Of a DNA stretch of 38,564 nt, positions 8,241 through 19,374 are shown one piece after another. The first letter of the stretch is position 1; each line of letters starts with the position of its first letter. The stretch is from contig JAJFHG010000048.1 of the NCBI GenBank assembly GCA_021775735.1, positions 1 through 38,564 on the forward strand, in the 5' to 3' direction. A model generated the notes under the pieces. That model saw only the letters and a program-made list of their open reading frames with translations. It did not search any database and was not told the origin of the DNA. The stretch is from Hyphomicrobiaceae bacterium. Its GTDB lineage: Bacteria; Pseudomonadota; Alphaproteobacteria; Rhizobiales; Hyphomicrobiaceae. The position numbers were made by a program, and so were the translations under genes.

Positions 8241-9610
8241 TTCAGCGCCTCTTCGCCAGCCGCGGTGCGCTTCAGCCGCGTCGCAAGGTGCTGGTCCGGT
8301 AACGGTTTCAGCAACATCCCCTTGATGGCAGGGCTCAAGTCGCTGACAACCACCCGTTCGCCGGCTGTCACACCTTTGGTGATGGTTAGGATATCGCCTT
8401 GAATCAGCCCCGTTTCGACGGGCCTGATGTCAAGGCGGCTTTCGCCATTCACCACATAGATATTCCCGCCATGCACAACAGAGCGAGGCACGACAATACC
8501 TTTGTTAACCGGATTGGCGCGCACTTCCACTTCCACAAACATACCCTTAAACAGCGGAGGGCGCTGGCCGGCGATTGCTTGTTCGTAGACATCATCTACC
8601 GCAACGATGACACCGATGGTGCGTGTTTTCGGGTCAACCGTATCGCTGATCTGGGCAATTCGGCCTGTCCAAAGCGCGTCCCTATCATCGAAACGCAGGC
8701 GCACGCGCGCGTGCAGGCCGAGTTTTTCTGCAAATTGTTGAAGCGTATTGCGCGTAACTCCCCGGCCGGCATTCGGTCCGACGATCGCGGCAATGAGCGC
8801 GCGAAACCGTGACTGCGAAACTTGCGCCTCGATCTCGGCAGTTTTCATTCCGTCGGCAGATCCAAGCTGCTGGCCGACCCCTACAAACTGTGTGATTTCT
8901 ACGTTCTTTTCGGCAATCCGTGCGGCAAATGGCAGACGTATGCTTGTGCGCTCCAAATTGAGTTTTGCTGTTTCAAGCTGGCTGAGATAAACGGCGATTT
9001 GTTCCTTCTGGGCAGAAATCTGAGCTGGCAACAATCGCAATGCATTGTTGAGGTCATGCAATTTTTTTTGCTGTACTAAAAAGTTGTGCTCTTCCTTGTC
9101 GACCGTTGCCTGAGCCGTGATCCCCCGTTTCAAAAGTTTCTGGACTCGTGCCAACTCGCGGCGCGATATCGTCATGGCATTTGTTTCGATGTCGATTAAG
9201 CTCCGCGTATTTTGCTCGGAGATCTGGAGTTCCTTGAGTCTTGCTTCCGAAGAACGGATGTTGGCCTTCGCCTGCATTATCGCCAGTTTATAGTCTTTGG
9301 GCGAAATCCGTAAAAGCTCAGTTTCGGCCGGAACAATTGCGCCTTTTTTGAAATCCGGATGAATGTGCTCAATCTTGCCGCTTACCTGGGCGACTGCATT
9401 CCAAACACGGCTGGGCCTGACCGACCCGTAACCAAGTACCCTCGGGACCACCTCTGTTGCAACCGCCTCGATCACCCGCACATGATGAGCTTGCTCGACT
9501 GGTGGAGCGTGCACGGGCGGTGTTTTGAAAACCACGAGATAGGCGAGCACGCCGCCGCCAAAAAGCAACGGCGGAAAAATCAGGGCCTTGCGCGTCCAAT
9601 GGGCCTGCAT
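8237..9610 (-). CDS. RND membrane fusion (periplasmic adaptor) protein
   Basis: This 457-residue HlyD/AcrA-type adaptor has an N-terminal membrane anchor (residues 9-27), a lipoyl-like half motif, a long alpha-helical hairpin (about 110-215) and beta-barrel and membrane-proximal domains (KGMFVEVEV, VVPRSVV, GERVVVSDL). It bridges the inner-membrane pump to an outer-membrane channel across the periplasm. The ATG at 9610 follows AGGA at correct spacing. It is the first gene of a two-gene operon with the permease downstream, overlapping by four bases. No regulator of the usual TetR type is adjacent; the MarR gene at 11043 is 1.4 kb away and separated by another gene. Confidence 0.93.
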   Translation of the reverse strand: MQAHWTRKALIFPPLLFGGGVLAYLVVFKTPPVHAPPVEQAHHVRVIEAVATEVVPRVLGYGSVRPSRVWNAVAQVSGKIEHIHPDFKKGAIVPAETELLRISPKDYKLAIMQAKANIRSSEARLKELQISEQNTRSLIDIETNAMTISRRELARVQKLLKRGITAQATVDKEEHNFLVQQKKLHDLNNALRLLPAQISAQKEQIAVYLSQLETAKLNLERTSIRLPFAARIAEKNVEITQFVGVGQQLGSADGMKTAEIEAQVSQSRFRALIAAIVGPNAGRGVTRNTLQQFAEKLGLHARVRLRFDDRDALWTGRIAQISDTVDPKTRTIGVIVAVDDVYEQAIAGQRPPLFKGMFVEVEVRANPVNKGIVVPRSVVHGGNIYVVNGESRLDIRPVETGLIQGDILTITKGVTAGERVVVSDLSPAIKGMLLKPLPDQHLATRLKRTAAGEEALK

Positions 9611-9785
9611 ATGGTCCTCGTATCGATTCTTATGGTCAGATAATTACAGAAGGTATTCTAGATCGAAATACCTACTATTGACATTGGCAGTGCCCAAATC
9701 TCTCGGCATCATGCTTCGAACCACGCCAGCCTATTAATGACGTGCCAAAAAGCACATTGCTCCACTGTCAACGGGTCTCAAAAGG

Positions 9786-9809
9786 GTCCGCACCTGGCCC
9801 TTAGCAGAC
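9786..9809. repeat. Intergenic palindrome, GTCCGCTT family
   Basis: GTCCGCACCTGGCCCTTAGC followed by AGAC: a copy with one mismatch in each arm, 22 bp before a second copy. Confidence 0.55.
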
Positions 9810-9830
9810 ACGGCGCTATGTTTACCTTGA

Positions 9831-9858
9831 TGTCCGCTCTGCCTCCCAAAGCGGACAT
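9831..9858. repeat. Intergenic palindrome, GTCCGCTT family, perfect arms
   Basis: ATGTCCGCT and AGCGGACAT form near-perfect arms around TCTGCCTCCCAA, just downstream of the YHYH gene stop. It might fold in the 3' end of that transcript, but it lacks a U-tract. Confidence 0.7.
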
Positions 9859-9878
9859 AAAGTTCCTGACAGTTCCTC

Positions 9879-10916
9879 CTAGTCGAACAGTCTTTTGAAC
9901 CACGCGATCCAACCGTCGTGCAAGCACGATTTCCCGGGGGCATCGACGACGCAACCAGTCTCTGCAACATGGCAACCGAGGATGGCGTTCGAACCCGGTT
10001 TGCCTGCATGGTAATGATACCCCAACTTGCTGTCTTTGTGGCCGCCGCAGCGATCCAGACCATCCGGCTCTTCACCAGTTTTGTTCGCTCTGGCAAAGAT
10101 TGCGTGACCGTCCATTGCCAATCCGATTACGTCAGTATGTTTGGCTTCGATTGAAATTGTCTTGAGACAATCCGTTGTCGTTTTGGCTGTTACAGCGTGA
10201 ATGTGGTAGCCAACGTGAACGTTCACGTGTCCACCGCAATCGTCAAACGGGGCCAACGTATGCGCACCGAGTATAGCGTCGACGGGGGCGGGTCCATCCA
10301 GTCTTGCACCGTTGAATGTCACGCCGACACCACCTCGGCCAACACGTTGAGCCGGCTGTTTCACTAAGATCGGTTTAAGAGGGATAAGATATGTTAGCGT
10401 GGTGCCGGTCGTCACGTAGGACACCTGGCATTCGACGCAGTGGTTCTGGTACTTGGGATCAACGTCCGGCCGCGCGGCCGCGCGACATGCAACCTCACTA
10501 TCAGTCACGTTGATCCGACCCGTTGCGGGATCGAACAACTGCCATGTCTTGTCGTTGAAAAACGTAGCCGCATCTTTGACGAACGCTCCGTCGACGTCGT
10601 GGACACGGTTATTGTGCAACCAGATGCCGCCTTTGTCCGGTCCGTCCGTAACCAGGCGGGGACACCATGGACCGATTGTCATGTTCTTAGGTGCCGGTTT
10701 GACTGTAAGTGAGATGCATTTCGTCTCCGTCCCGCCGGAAAGCGTGCAATCAACAACCTTCGCAGGCACCACAAGTGCGCCGTCTACGAAGTGCGCGCTC
10801 AAGTCTTTGACCGTCGAAGTGTGTGAACCGTCATGCGCTAAAGATATGACGGACGCCAATGGTCCGACGGCGGCAAGAGGCAGCGAAACCGCAATCCAAC
10901 GCAGTAATTTTGACAT
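9879..10916 (-). CDS. Secreted YHYH-domain protein
   Basis: This 345-residue protein begins with a Sec signal peptide (MSKLLRWIAVSLPLAAVGPLASVISLA). It carries paired histidine motifs GYHIHAV (around residue 235) and GYHYHAG (around 305), which define the YHYH domain, together with about a dozen cysteines likely to form disulfides after export (including HCVECQ and CGGH twice). YHYH proteins are secreted and often suspected of metal binding because of the His clusters; that is inference. ATG 10916 is chosen over the upstream ATG (10979) because it starts the signal peptide and follows a GGAAGGGA site. It is divergent from the MarR gene, with 126 bp between starts. Confidence 0.85.
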   Translation of the reverse strand: MSKLLRWIAVSLPLAAVGPLASVISLAHDGSHTSTVKDLSAHFVDGALVVPAKVVDCTLSGGTETKCISLTVKPAPKNMTIGPWCPRLVTDGPDKGGIWLHNNRVHDVDGAFVKDAATFFNDKTWQLFDPATGRINVTDSEVACRAAARPDVDPKYQNHCVECQVSYVTTGTTLTYLIPLKPILVKQPAQRVGRGGVGVTFNGARLDGPAPVDAILGAHTLAPFDDCGGHVNVHVGYHIHAVTAKTTTDCLKTISIEAKHTDVIGLAMDGHAIFARANKTGEEPDGLDRCGGHKDSKLGYHYHAGKPGSNAILGCHVAETGCVVDAPGKSCLHDGWIAWFKRLFD

Positions 10917-11020
10917 TGATCGTATCCCTTCCAAACTCGCGCTACAGTGGTCAGATAACTGTGCGATGCTTCCCATCAATAACCAACGTGCCGCAACAAA
11001 CGGTGCTTGACTATCACGAT

Positions 11021-11036
11021 AGTTAGTATATTAACT
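11021..11036. promoter_or_regulatory. Candidate MarR operator
   Basis: AGTTA (11021-11025) and TAACT (11032-11036) are inverted arms around GTATAT, giving a 16-bp near-palindrome just before the MarR ATG and within the divergent region shared with the YHYH gene. A TTGACT at 11007 could be its -35. Size and place fit a MarR dimer site; binding is inferred. Confidence 0.45.
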
Positions 11037-11042
11037 GTTTAT

Positions 11043-11501
11043 ATGCCAAGTGTCGAATGCAACTTTCACTTTCTCCTTCATTCTGCCCACCTGCTCGAAC
11101 AGAAATTGCGGGCGCGACTGGCTCCACTTGGCGTGCAACCGCGTCAGGCTCGCGTAATGGACGCCTTGTGTCGTATGGGTGAAGCATCTCAAATCAGATT
11201 GGCGGACGAGTTCGGATTGACGGCTGCGAGCATGAGCACAATGACGACACGCCTGGTAAAGGCCGGGCTAATCGAAAAGCGTGTGGATAAACTGGAACTG
11301 CGCAGCAACGTCCTCACGTTGACGCCGCGCGGAAAAAAACTGTTGAAGGCAATCTATCGGGAGTGGAACGCTCTAGACGGTGAGATATCCAATGCTATTG
11401 GGTCGAACAATTCAGAACGTCTTGGCTATCTAACCCACAATCTGCGTGATGCTCTTGGTGGAAAGACTCCGGGTCGCAAGAGTGCGGATGTGAGAGTGTA
11501 G
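11043..11501 (+). CDS. MarR-family transcriptional regulator
   Basis: This 152-residue protein shows the MarR winged-helix layout: an N-terminal dimer helix (FHFLLHSAHLLEQKL), the HTH around residues 50-80 (ASQIRLADEFGLTAASMSTMTTRLVKAG), the wing with the basic turn IEKRVDKLELRSNVLTLTPRGKKLL and C-terminal dimer helices. MarR proteins repress neighbouring and own genes until a ligand, oxidant or metal releases them. The ATG at 11043 is preferred over TTG 11007 because it leaves the palindrome 11021-11036 in front of the gene. The divergent YHYH gene is its most likely target; the RND operon is a possible second one. Confidence 0.85.
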   Translation: MPSVECNFHFLLHSAHLLEQKLRARLAPLGVQPRQARVMDALCRMGEASQIRLADEFGLTAASMSTMTTRLVKAGLIEKRVDKLELRSNVLTLTPRGKKLLKAIYREWNALDGEISNAIGSNNSERLGYLTHNLRDALGGKTPGRKSADVRV

Positions 11502-11565
11502 TGTTCTCAGCCATACGTTGCGGCTTTGATCTAGCGAATTAGTCGGCTTGTGGCCGATAGTGTTG

Positions 11566-11597
11566 ATGTCGGCTCTGCCCCTCCAAAAAGCGGACAT
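11566..11597. repeat. Intergenic palindrome, GTCCGCTT family, last copy before the core block
   Basis: ATGTCGGCT and AGCGGACAT flank a slightly longer centre. It lies in the gap between the MarR gene and pyrG; no further copy was found for about 19 kb. Confidence 0.6.
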
Positions 11598-11629
11598 GCA
11601 AACAGGCGCCGGAAGCTAAGGTAAGACTT

Positions 11630-13297
<1,668 letters not shown>

Positions 13298-13390
13298 TCA
13301 AATTTAGCGCACCCACAAACTGTGGCCGCCAAGCCATAAAACGACACAGCATCCGCAACAGTTTGAGGCTTTGAAGGTCTTACGACGCCT

Positions 13391-13756
13391 TTATTTTAGC
13401 TTGTCGAGGATGCCGCCCGAGGGTTCTTCTGTTGGGCTGGCAGGTGCAGCTTTATCAGGCGTCACCGCTTTTTCAGTTGCAGCGGGTTTTGCCGACTTAT
13501 CAAAAATTGATTCGTCAGATTGGGTGCGTTGACCCAAAACCGTCAGCGCTATGCTGGTGGCGAAAAAGGCAGCCGCTAAACCTGCGGTAACACGAGTGAG
13601 AAGATTAGCCTGGCCACGACCGGTGAGAAAACCGCCACCACCGCCACCGCCGCTGCCGCCGATACCGAGTGCGCCACCTTCTGACTTCTGCATCAGCACA
13701 ACGCCGACCATGGCCGCTGCGACCATAAGGTGGATGACAAGAATTACCGTCGCCAT
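13391..13756 (-). CDS. secG: Protein-export membrane protein SecG
   Basis: This 121-residue subunit of the SecYEG translocon has TM1 (VILVIHLMVAAAMVGVVLM), the hallmark QKSEGGALG followed by a glycine-rich loop, TM2 (about residues 53-73) and a flexible Ala/Lys/Pro tail. SecG speeds SecA-driven export by inverting in the membrane. The ATG has AAGGG upstream. It precedes pyrG in the same direction, a conserved pairing in alphaproteobacteria. Confidence 0.95.
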   Translation of the reverse strand: MATVILVIHLMVAAAMVGVVLMQKSEGGALGIGGSGGGGGGGFLTGRGQANLLTRVTAGLAAAFFATSIALTVLGQRTQSDESIFDKSAKPAATEKAVTPDKAAPASPTEEPSGGILDKLK

Positions 13757-13778
13757 GAGGGATCAGCCCTTTTTGAAG

Positions 13779-13804
13779 CCCGTGTTCTGGGACCCGTGTT
13801 CTGG
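13779..13804. repeat. Short tandem repeat in the secG leader
   Basis: CCCGTGTTCTGG occurs twice, two bases apart, 23-48 bp upstream of the secG start, probably inside its 5' untranslated region or promoter. It may be a local duplication or a doubled binding site. Confidence 0.5.
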
Positions 13805-13932
13805 AAAATGAATGGCGCGTTCTACACCACAATTGGGGGCATTTGCAAAGGGCTGGGGTGAAAGAGGACAAATGGCCCTAGACACCCACAATCAGACCGG
13901 CTGCAAACCTTTAGGCGATGACCGTATCAGGC

Positions 13933-14670
13933 CTACGGCGAGTTCAGAGAGGGTTGGTATCCAGGGCTCGCAGGCGGCGGCACATAAGCATCTGTGCGCT
14001 GACGCCGTTGGCGCGCTTTGCGAGCCCTGATCCGTCGGGCTTTGGCCTGGCGCGCTTTAATGCGCCGGGCCTTATTTGAACCTGCGGCGTTGGCCGGACT
14101 GGTTTTCGACGTTTGCAGACGAATGACCTTGGGAAGTTTGGCTGGATCGCCTTTAGCGGCCCCAACTTTGGCTTTGACCTTCTCCGTTGGGGGTGTTGTC
14201 GCGATCTTCTGAGGCGCATTTTGAACGGGCGCTAGGGTTGGTCGCCGAACCGGCCCTGGAATGCGTGACCGCTTGATCCCTCGACGGCGCAACTCTTTTG
14301 CAGATTTTCGCGCCAAGGCTTTCTTTTTGGGCGGCTTGACGGAGCGCAATGACGGAATGACGACAGCGGTGGTAAGGGCCACACCTTTGCAGCGAAATGC
14401 GATTTGTTCTTCAATTTCAAACAAGCGGCCAATCTGATCCATTCTCAGTTGACCCAAATGCTCTTTGGCCCATTCGTGTCCGCGCCCGATATCGTCCTTG
14501 ATGCCAGTTTCTAAAAGCGTTTGATGCTCATTTTTCAGAGCCTCACAGGCCGGCTTGTCTAACGATTTTGAATGCGTCGGATGCGCAGACATCACGACAA
14601 TCGCCAACACCACAACACCGGTGCAAACCATCCGTGAGTCAGTCAACAGAGTTTTGACCTGATGCAGCAC
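13933..14670 (-). CDS. Exported basic protein of the secG-tpiA interval
   Basis: This 245-residue protein has a hydrophobic N-terminal export segment (CTGVVVLAIVVMSA), a conserved-looking domain at about residues 35-100 with two Cys (PACEAL and FRCKG) and the stretch HEWAKEHLGQLRMDQIGRLFEIEEQIAFRC, and then a long disordered tail rich in Lys, Arg, Pro and Ala ending in repeated KAR-type basic steps (about 200-225). I associate a protein of this kind with the secG-tpiA interval in Hyphomicrobiales; function is unknown. The start is uncertain: GTG 14670 follows GGAAGGTGG and is used here; ATG 14631 and TTG 14691 are alternatives. Confidence 0.75.
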   Translation of the reverse strand: MLHQVKTLLTDSRMVCTGVVVLAIVVMSAHPTHSKSLDKPACEALKNEHQTLLETGIKDDIGRGHEWAKEHLGQLRMDQIGRLFEIEEQIAFRCKGVALTTAVVIPSLRSVKPPKKKALARKSAKELRRRGIKRSRIPGPVRRPTLAPVQNAPQKIATTPPTEKVKAKVGAAKGDPAKLPKVIRLQTSKTSPANAAGSNKARRIKARQAKARRIRARKARQRRQRTDAYVPPPASPGYQPSLNSP

Positions 14671-14792
14671 AGTACGCCACCTTCCCAACAACGAGCCCCA
14701 GATCCTTGAGATATATGATTATGCCCGAAAGCTACGCCTCTGTGTGCAATTCATGCGATGAAAGCCCGGCAATTCTGAGACGGTGGTGCGCG

Positions 14793-15560
14793 TTAGCTAT
14801 AGGCCGCAACAATACCTAGAAAATCAGAGGCTTTTAAACTGGCGCCGCCAACCAGTGCGCCATTGACATTGGCAATGGCAAGCAAGGTCTTGGCATTATC
14901 AGGCTTCACGGAACCACCATAAAGAATGCGCATCGCTTGGCCTTCTGCTTGAAAACGATCAACCAAGGTCTTGCGGATTTCAGTATGGACCTCTGCCACA
15001 TCATCCGGGGTCGGCGTTAATCCGGTGCCAATCGCCCATACTGGTTCATACGCAATGACGGTGTTGGCCGCTGTCGCACCATCGGGCACGGAACCTGAAA
15101 GTTGACGCTTGATGACATCAAGCGTCATACCAACCCCGCGCTCGCCAGCCGTTTCACCAATACAGATAATCGCCGTCAAACCCGCCCGACGGGCGGCCTC
15201 GGCCTTGGCCCGGACATGGCGATCCAATTCGCCATGATCACTGCGCCGTTCTGAATGTCCGACGATAACTGCAGTTGCACCAGCATCCTTTAGCATTTCT
15301 GGTGACACATCACCTGTATGCGCTCCGCTCTCGGCCGTATGGCAATCCTGACCGCCAAGCAAGAGCTTGTGGTCGTGGGTCACTTCTGTGAGCACCATCA
15401 GCATTGTTGCAGGAGGGCAAATCATCACATCTGCCGGTGCTGCATCAGGCTTAGAAATGGCCTCTGCAACCGCAATCGCCTCTGAAAAGGCCGTCTTGAG
15501 GCCATTCATCTTCCAGTTTCCGGCCACGAGCGGGCGAATTTGCACTGGGTTATCTGTCAT
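14793..15560 (-). CDS. tpiA: Triosephosphate isomerase
   Basis: This 255-residue TIM-barrel enzyme interconverts dihydroxyacetone phosphate and glyceraldehyde 3-phosphate in glycolysis and gluconeogenesis. Visible signatures are the substrate-binding NWKMNG near residue 15, the catalytic-histidine loop VIVGHSERR (about 97-105), the catalytic glutamate with flexible loop in [11 protein letters not shown] (about 165-175) and the phosphate loop [10 protein letters not shown] (about 212). The ATG follows AAGGA at six bases. It is divergent from ppiD across a 309-bp gap. Confidence 0.97.
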   Translation of the reverse strand: MTDNPVQIRPLVAGNWKMNGLKTAFSEAIAVAEAISKPDAAPADVMICPPATMLMVLTEVTHDHKLLLGGQDCHTAESGAHTGDVSPEMLKDAGATAVIVGHSERRSDHGELDRHVRAKAEAARRAGLTAIICIGETAGERGVGMTLDVIKRQLSGSVPDGATAANTVIAYEPVWAIGTGLTPTPDDVAEVHTEIRKTLVDRFQAEGQAMRILYGGSVKPDNAKTLLAIANVNGALVGGASLKASDFLGIVAAYS

Positions 15561-15869
15561 TCCAGGTCCTTATAGTCTGCCTTTGCGAGGCGGGCTCCAT
15601 TAACGCAGTCCACGCTATCGAGCATTCCGATTGCCCATTGACTTGCTTTCAGGCTCAGCCTGGGCTTGATACCATGACAAAATCATCTGGTCAGGCCTCC
15701 CTGACCTGACGGACATACCAACGCTGCCCTGACGTGCCAACCTGACAGGCCGGGCATTTGGCCAAATCCTGTGGCCAAGTCTCCTGTTGTCAGAGCCAAT
15801 GCCTGGGTCATCAGCCATCTCGTGGTGAAGACCTAAGCCAGGGCGGACATTAAGTGGAAACGACAGACG
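15561..15869. other. Divergent tpiA/ppiD promoter region with small hairpins
   Basis: There is no gene here. It contains a perfect short hairpin GGTCAGG-CCTC-CCTGACC at 15689-15706, the 10-bp palindrome TTTGGCCAAA at 15757-15766 and several CCTGAC steps (15700-15750). No promoter matches the standard consensus well enough to call. Confidence 0.45.
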
Positions 15870-17765
15870 ATGCTTGAAGCCCTAAGACGCAGCACCAGCG
15901 GCTGGATCGCAAAAATACTACTCTTTTTATTGATGTTCAGCTTTGCCATCTGGGGCGTTGGAGACATGTTCGTGAACTTTGGCCGCGGCGATGTCGCAAC
16001 GGTTGGCGATCAAAAAATTTCTGTCGAAGAATATCAACGCGCCGAACAAAATGCGCTTGCCAATATTTCACAACAAGCGGGCAAACGTATCACCAGCGAA
16101 CAAGCTCGCGCTGCTGGTGTTCCAGCCCAAGTCTTACGCGGCATCATTGGTCAAACAGCTCTTAGATCGCAAGCGGCAGATCTTGGCCTTGACTTGTCCC
16201 CTCAAGACGTTGTCGGCTTGATAAAAACTGATCCTGATTTTGAAGGTCCTAACGGCAAGTTTTCCAAAATCGGCTTTGACAGCTTCCTGCAACAAAACGG
16301 TCTGTCTGAAGCTGGTTACGTTGCCATTCGGCGCAATGATGAGCTACGCCAGCAAATTACAGGTGCGCTGCAATCGTCTGTTGCTGTTCCAGATGCGCAA
16401 ATTGAAGCCGAGCATGCCTTCCGCAAAGAAAAGCGCACGGTTGAGCACGTTAAAATTGACGCCAACAAAATGATCACCGTACCAGAGCCGGAAGAAGCCA
16501 AGATCAAGGAATACTACGAGGCCAACAAAGCGAGCTTTATGACGCCGGAGTATCGCAAGTTCGAAGCGCTTACACTATCCTTGGACGATATCAAAAAAGG
16601 CATCACCATTGCAGATGCAGACCTCAAGCGCAGCTATGAAGACACCAAGGATCAATACGACAAACCAGAACAGCGCAACGTTCAACAGATCGTTTTTAAA
16701 ACCAAAGAAGAAGCCGAAAAAACCAGAAAAGATATTGCCGACAAGGGATTTTTGAAAGTCGCTGAAGAGCGTGGGCTGAAGGAAAGCGATGTCTCTCTTG
16801 GTATGGTGTCAAAAAAGCAGATCTTTGACCCGACCGTCGCCGACGCTGCGTTCAAATTAGAGCGTGACGCCCTGTCCCAGGTGGTCGAGGGAAGGTTTGG
16901 TCCCATCTTGCTGCGCGTCATTGAAATTCAAAAAGGCGAAGAAAGCACGTTTGATGGCGTCAAGGACAAGATCAAAGATAGCCTGGCCACCGAACAGGCG
17001 CGCAATGAAATTCAAGAGCGTTTTGATCTCGTCGAAGAAGCCCGCAATGCTGGTAAGACTTTGAAAGAAGCCGCGGATGAGCTGAATCTTACATTGCACA
17101 GCTCTGAAGCAGGCGACGTCAATAACAAGACACCAGACGATAACACTGCAATTGATCATCCTGATGCAGCCGAAATTCTGACTGCGGTGTTTGCAGCTGA
17201 CCCTGGCTATGACAATGAAGCCACCGAGCTCACGACATCCGAAGGCTATGCTTGGTACAACGTGCTTGAAGTCACCAAGCCTAAGCAAAAAAACTTTGAC
17301 CAAGTGAAGGATGAAGCCAAAACGGCGTTTATGGAAAAAGAAAAAACGCGTCTCCTAAAAGAGTTTGCTGACGGATTGGTCGAACGCCTCAAAAAGGGCG
17401 AAGATTTTGCTGCCGTTGCGAAAGCGGCTGGAAACGAGCCGGAAAAAACCGACCCACCGATTGCGCGGGCGATTCAACCGATGGGTCTCACAAAAGAAGC
17501 TGTGGCCCTCGCCTTCACCCTTGCCAATGGTGGTGCCGCATCATCTGAATCCTCTGACCGCGGATCGCGCACGGTTTTCAAAGTTGTCGATGTCACTCCG
17601 GCCGAGCCGATTGAAGACAAGGAAAAAGAAGCCCTGAAGCTGGAACTGCAAAAAGCGCTCAAAGAAGACTACCTGACGACGTATGTCGCCGCTTTGCAAG
17701 AAAAGATCGGCGTCCAAATCAACCAGGCAGAATTTGATCGAGTCACCGGCGCAACGCCTCAATAG
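15870..17765 (+). CDS. ppiD: PpiD-type periplasmic folding factor
   Basis: This 631-residue protein is anchored by one N-terminal membrane helix (residues 13-32, IAKILLFLLMFSFAIWGVGD), with the rest in the periplasm: a SurA-like N-terminal chaperone region (about 35-210), a parvulin-like PPIase domain (about 240-365, including the usual RFGPILLRV end strand) and a helical C-terminal part. It assists folding of proteins leaving the Sec channel. The parvulin domain lacks several of the classic active-site signature residues, so chaperone activity may dominate, as in other PpiD proteins. It is upstream of trpE by 15 bp and may share its transcript, an arrangement common in Hyphomicrobiales. Confidence 0.93.
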   Translation: MLEALRRSTSGWIAKILLFLLMFSFAIWGVGDMFVNFGRGDVATVGDQKISVEEYQRAEQNALANISQQAGKRITSEQARAAGVPAQVLRGIIGQTALRSQAADLGLDLSPQDVVGLIKTDPDFEGPNGKFSKIGFDSFLQQNGLSEAGYVAIRRNDELRQQITGALQSSVAVPDAQIEAEHAFRKEKRTVEHVKIDANKMITVPEPEEAKIKEYYEANKASFMTPEYRKFEALTLSLDDIKKGITIADADLKRSYEDTKDQYDKPEQRNVQQIVFKTKEEAEKTRKDIADKGFLKVAEERGLKESDVSLGMVSKKQIFDPTVADAAFKLERDALSQVVEGRFGPILLRVIEIQKGEESTFDGVKDKIKDSLATEQARNEIQERFDLVEEARNAGKTLKEAADELNLTLHSSEAGDVNNKTPDDNTAIDHPDAAEILTAVFAADPGYDNEATELTTSEGYAWYNVLEVTKPKQKNFDQVKDEAKTAFMEKEKTRLLKEFADGLVERLKKGEDFAAVAKAAGNEPEKTDPPIARAIQPMGLTKEAVALAFTLANGGAASSESSDRGSRTVFKVVDVTPAEPIEDKEKEALKLELQKALKEDYLTTYVAALQEKIGVQINQAEFDRVTGATPQ

Positions 17766-17780
17766 CGGAAAATTGACCCC

Positions 17781-19322
17781 GTGAGCGCGCACAAATCTCA
17801 GCCCTACGCCGTTGACGTCTTCCCAGACTTCAATCGCTTTCAAGCCACTTATGAGGCGGGCACGCCACAAGCGGTTTGGACGCGCTGTGTTGCTGATCTT
17901 GAAACACCCGTCTCCGCCTACCTGAAAGTGGCTGCCGAAAAGGCAATGAGTTTCTTGCTTGAATCGGTTGAGGGCGGGGCAACACGTGGACGCTATTCGG
18001 TCATTGGATTGGAACCCGATATCATTTGGCGCGCCAATGGCAACGAAGCCGAAATCAACCGCACGCCACAAGACGATGCGAACGTGTTCGTTAAAGAACC
18101 GGAGCCAACGCTGTTATCGCTTCGAACACTGCTCGCTGAATCTCGGCTCGACCTACCCGACACACTGCCCCCGATGGGTGCAGGTGTGTTTGGCTACATG
18201 GGCTATGACACGGTCCGTTTGATCGAAGACTTACCGGATATTCCAGGCGATGCATTGGACGTGCCTGATGCCATTCTAATGCGCCCTGAGGTGATGATTA
18301 TCTTCGACTCGGTCAAAGATGAAATGAGCATCGTGACACCGGTACGCCCGAACGATAATACATCAGCTAAGCAGGCCTATAAGACCGCCCGCAACCGTCT
18401 GATCGCTATTGTTGCCCGCCTCGAAGGACCGCGCCCACACGATAAAGCAGATACACAAGCCGCAGCCAAACCAAAGAAAAGAAAAACGCAATCCAATACC
18501 ACGCCCAGCGCCTATAAACGCATGGTCGAAAAGGCCAAAGACTACATCCGCGCTGGTGACATTTTCCAGGTTGTCCTGTCACAGCGCTTTTCAACACCGT
18601 TTGCATTGCCACCATTTGATCTTTACCGCGCATTGCGCCGTCTCAATCCATCTCCATTCCTATTCTACCTCGACTTCGGAGACTTTTCCCTCGTCGGCTC
18701 TTCACCTGAGATCCTGGTTCGCGTGCGTAATGGCGAGGTTACGATCAGACCTATTGCGGGCACAGCACCACGCGGTGAGACCACGCAAGAAGACCAACAC
18801 CTTGCCGACCAGCTGCTCGCCGACCCCAAAGAGCGCTCGGAGCATTTGATGCTGCTTGACCTCGGTCGCAATGATGTTGGCCGTGTTGCAGAACTTGATA
18901 CCGTGACGGTCACAGACCAATTCACGATTGAGCGTTACAGCCATGTCATGCACATTGTCTCCAACGTGGTCGGCAAGCTCGCAAGCGCCCACGACAGCGT
19001 CAGCGCGTTGATGGCAGGCTTTCCAGCAGGCACTGTTTCTGGCGCACCAAAAGTGCGGGCAATGGAAATCATTGACGAACTTGAAAGCGCTAAACGCGGA
19101 CCCTATGCAGGCTGCGTTGGCTACTTCACTGCCGACGGTGAAATGGACACCTGCATTGTGCTACGCACCGGTGTCGTCAAAGACAATGTCCTTTACGTTC
19201 AAGCAGGCGCCGGCATCGTGTATGATTCCGTGCCTGACAAGGAACAGCAGGAATGCATCAACAAATCGCAAGCAATTTTACGCGCCGCTGAAGAAGCTTT
19301 ACGATGCGCCGACCGCAGCTAG
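17781..19322 (+). CDS. trpE: Anthranilate synthase component I
   Basis: This 513-residue enzyme converts chorismate and ammonia to anthranilate, the first step of tryptophan synthesis. It has the LLES tryptophan-feedback element in MSFLLESVEGG, the chorismate-binding core with DIFQVVLSQRF, IAGTAPRG, ELVM-type loop RNDVGRVA, FPAGTVSGAPKVRAMEII and GAGIVYDSVPDKE. It is not fused to the glutaminase, unlike trpEG of Rhizobiaceae. GTG start follows GCGGAAAA. Activity needs TrpG, which is encoded 0.6 kb downstream. Confidence 0.97.
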   Translation: MSAHKSQPYAVDVFPDFNRFQATYEAGTPQAVWTRCVADLETPVSAYLKVAAEKAMSFLLESVEGGATRGRYSVIGLEPDIIWRANGNEAEINRTPQDDANVFVKEPEPTLLSLRTLLAESRLDLPDTLPPMGAGVFGYMGYDTVRLIEDLPDIPGDALDVPDAILMRPEVMIIFDSVKDEMSIVTPVRPNDNTSAKQAYKTARNRLIAIVARLEGPRPHDKADTQAAAKPKKRKTQSNTTPSAYKRMVEKAKDYIRAGDIFQVVLSQRFSTPFALPPFDLYRALRRLNPSPFLFYLDFGDFSLVGSSPEILVRVRNGEVTIRPIAGTAPRGETTQEDQHLADQLLADPKERSEHLMLLDLGRNDVGRVAELDTVTVTDQFTIERYSHVMHIVSNVVGKLASAHDSVSALMAGFPAGTVSGAPKVRAMEIIDELESAKRGPYAGCVGYFTADGEMDTCIVLRTGVVKDNVLYVQAGAGIVYDSVPDKEQQECINKSQAILRAAEEALRCADRS

Positions 19323-19374
19323 TCCATCACACGCGTTCCAGAACGGGTGGATCAATCCGAGTTGAGTGCCCTCA

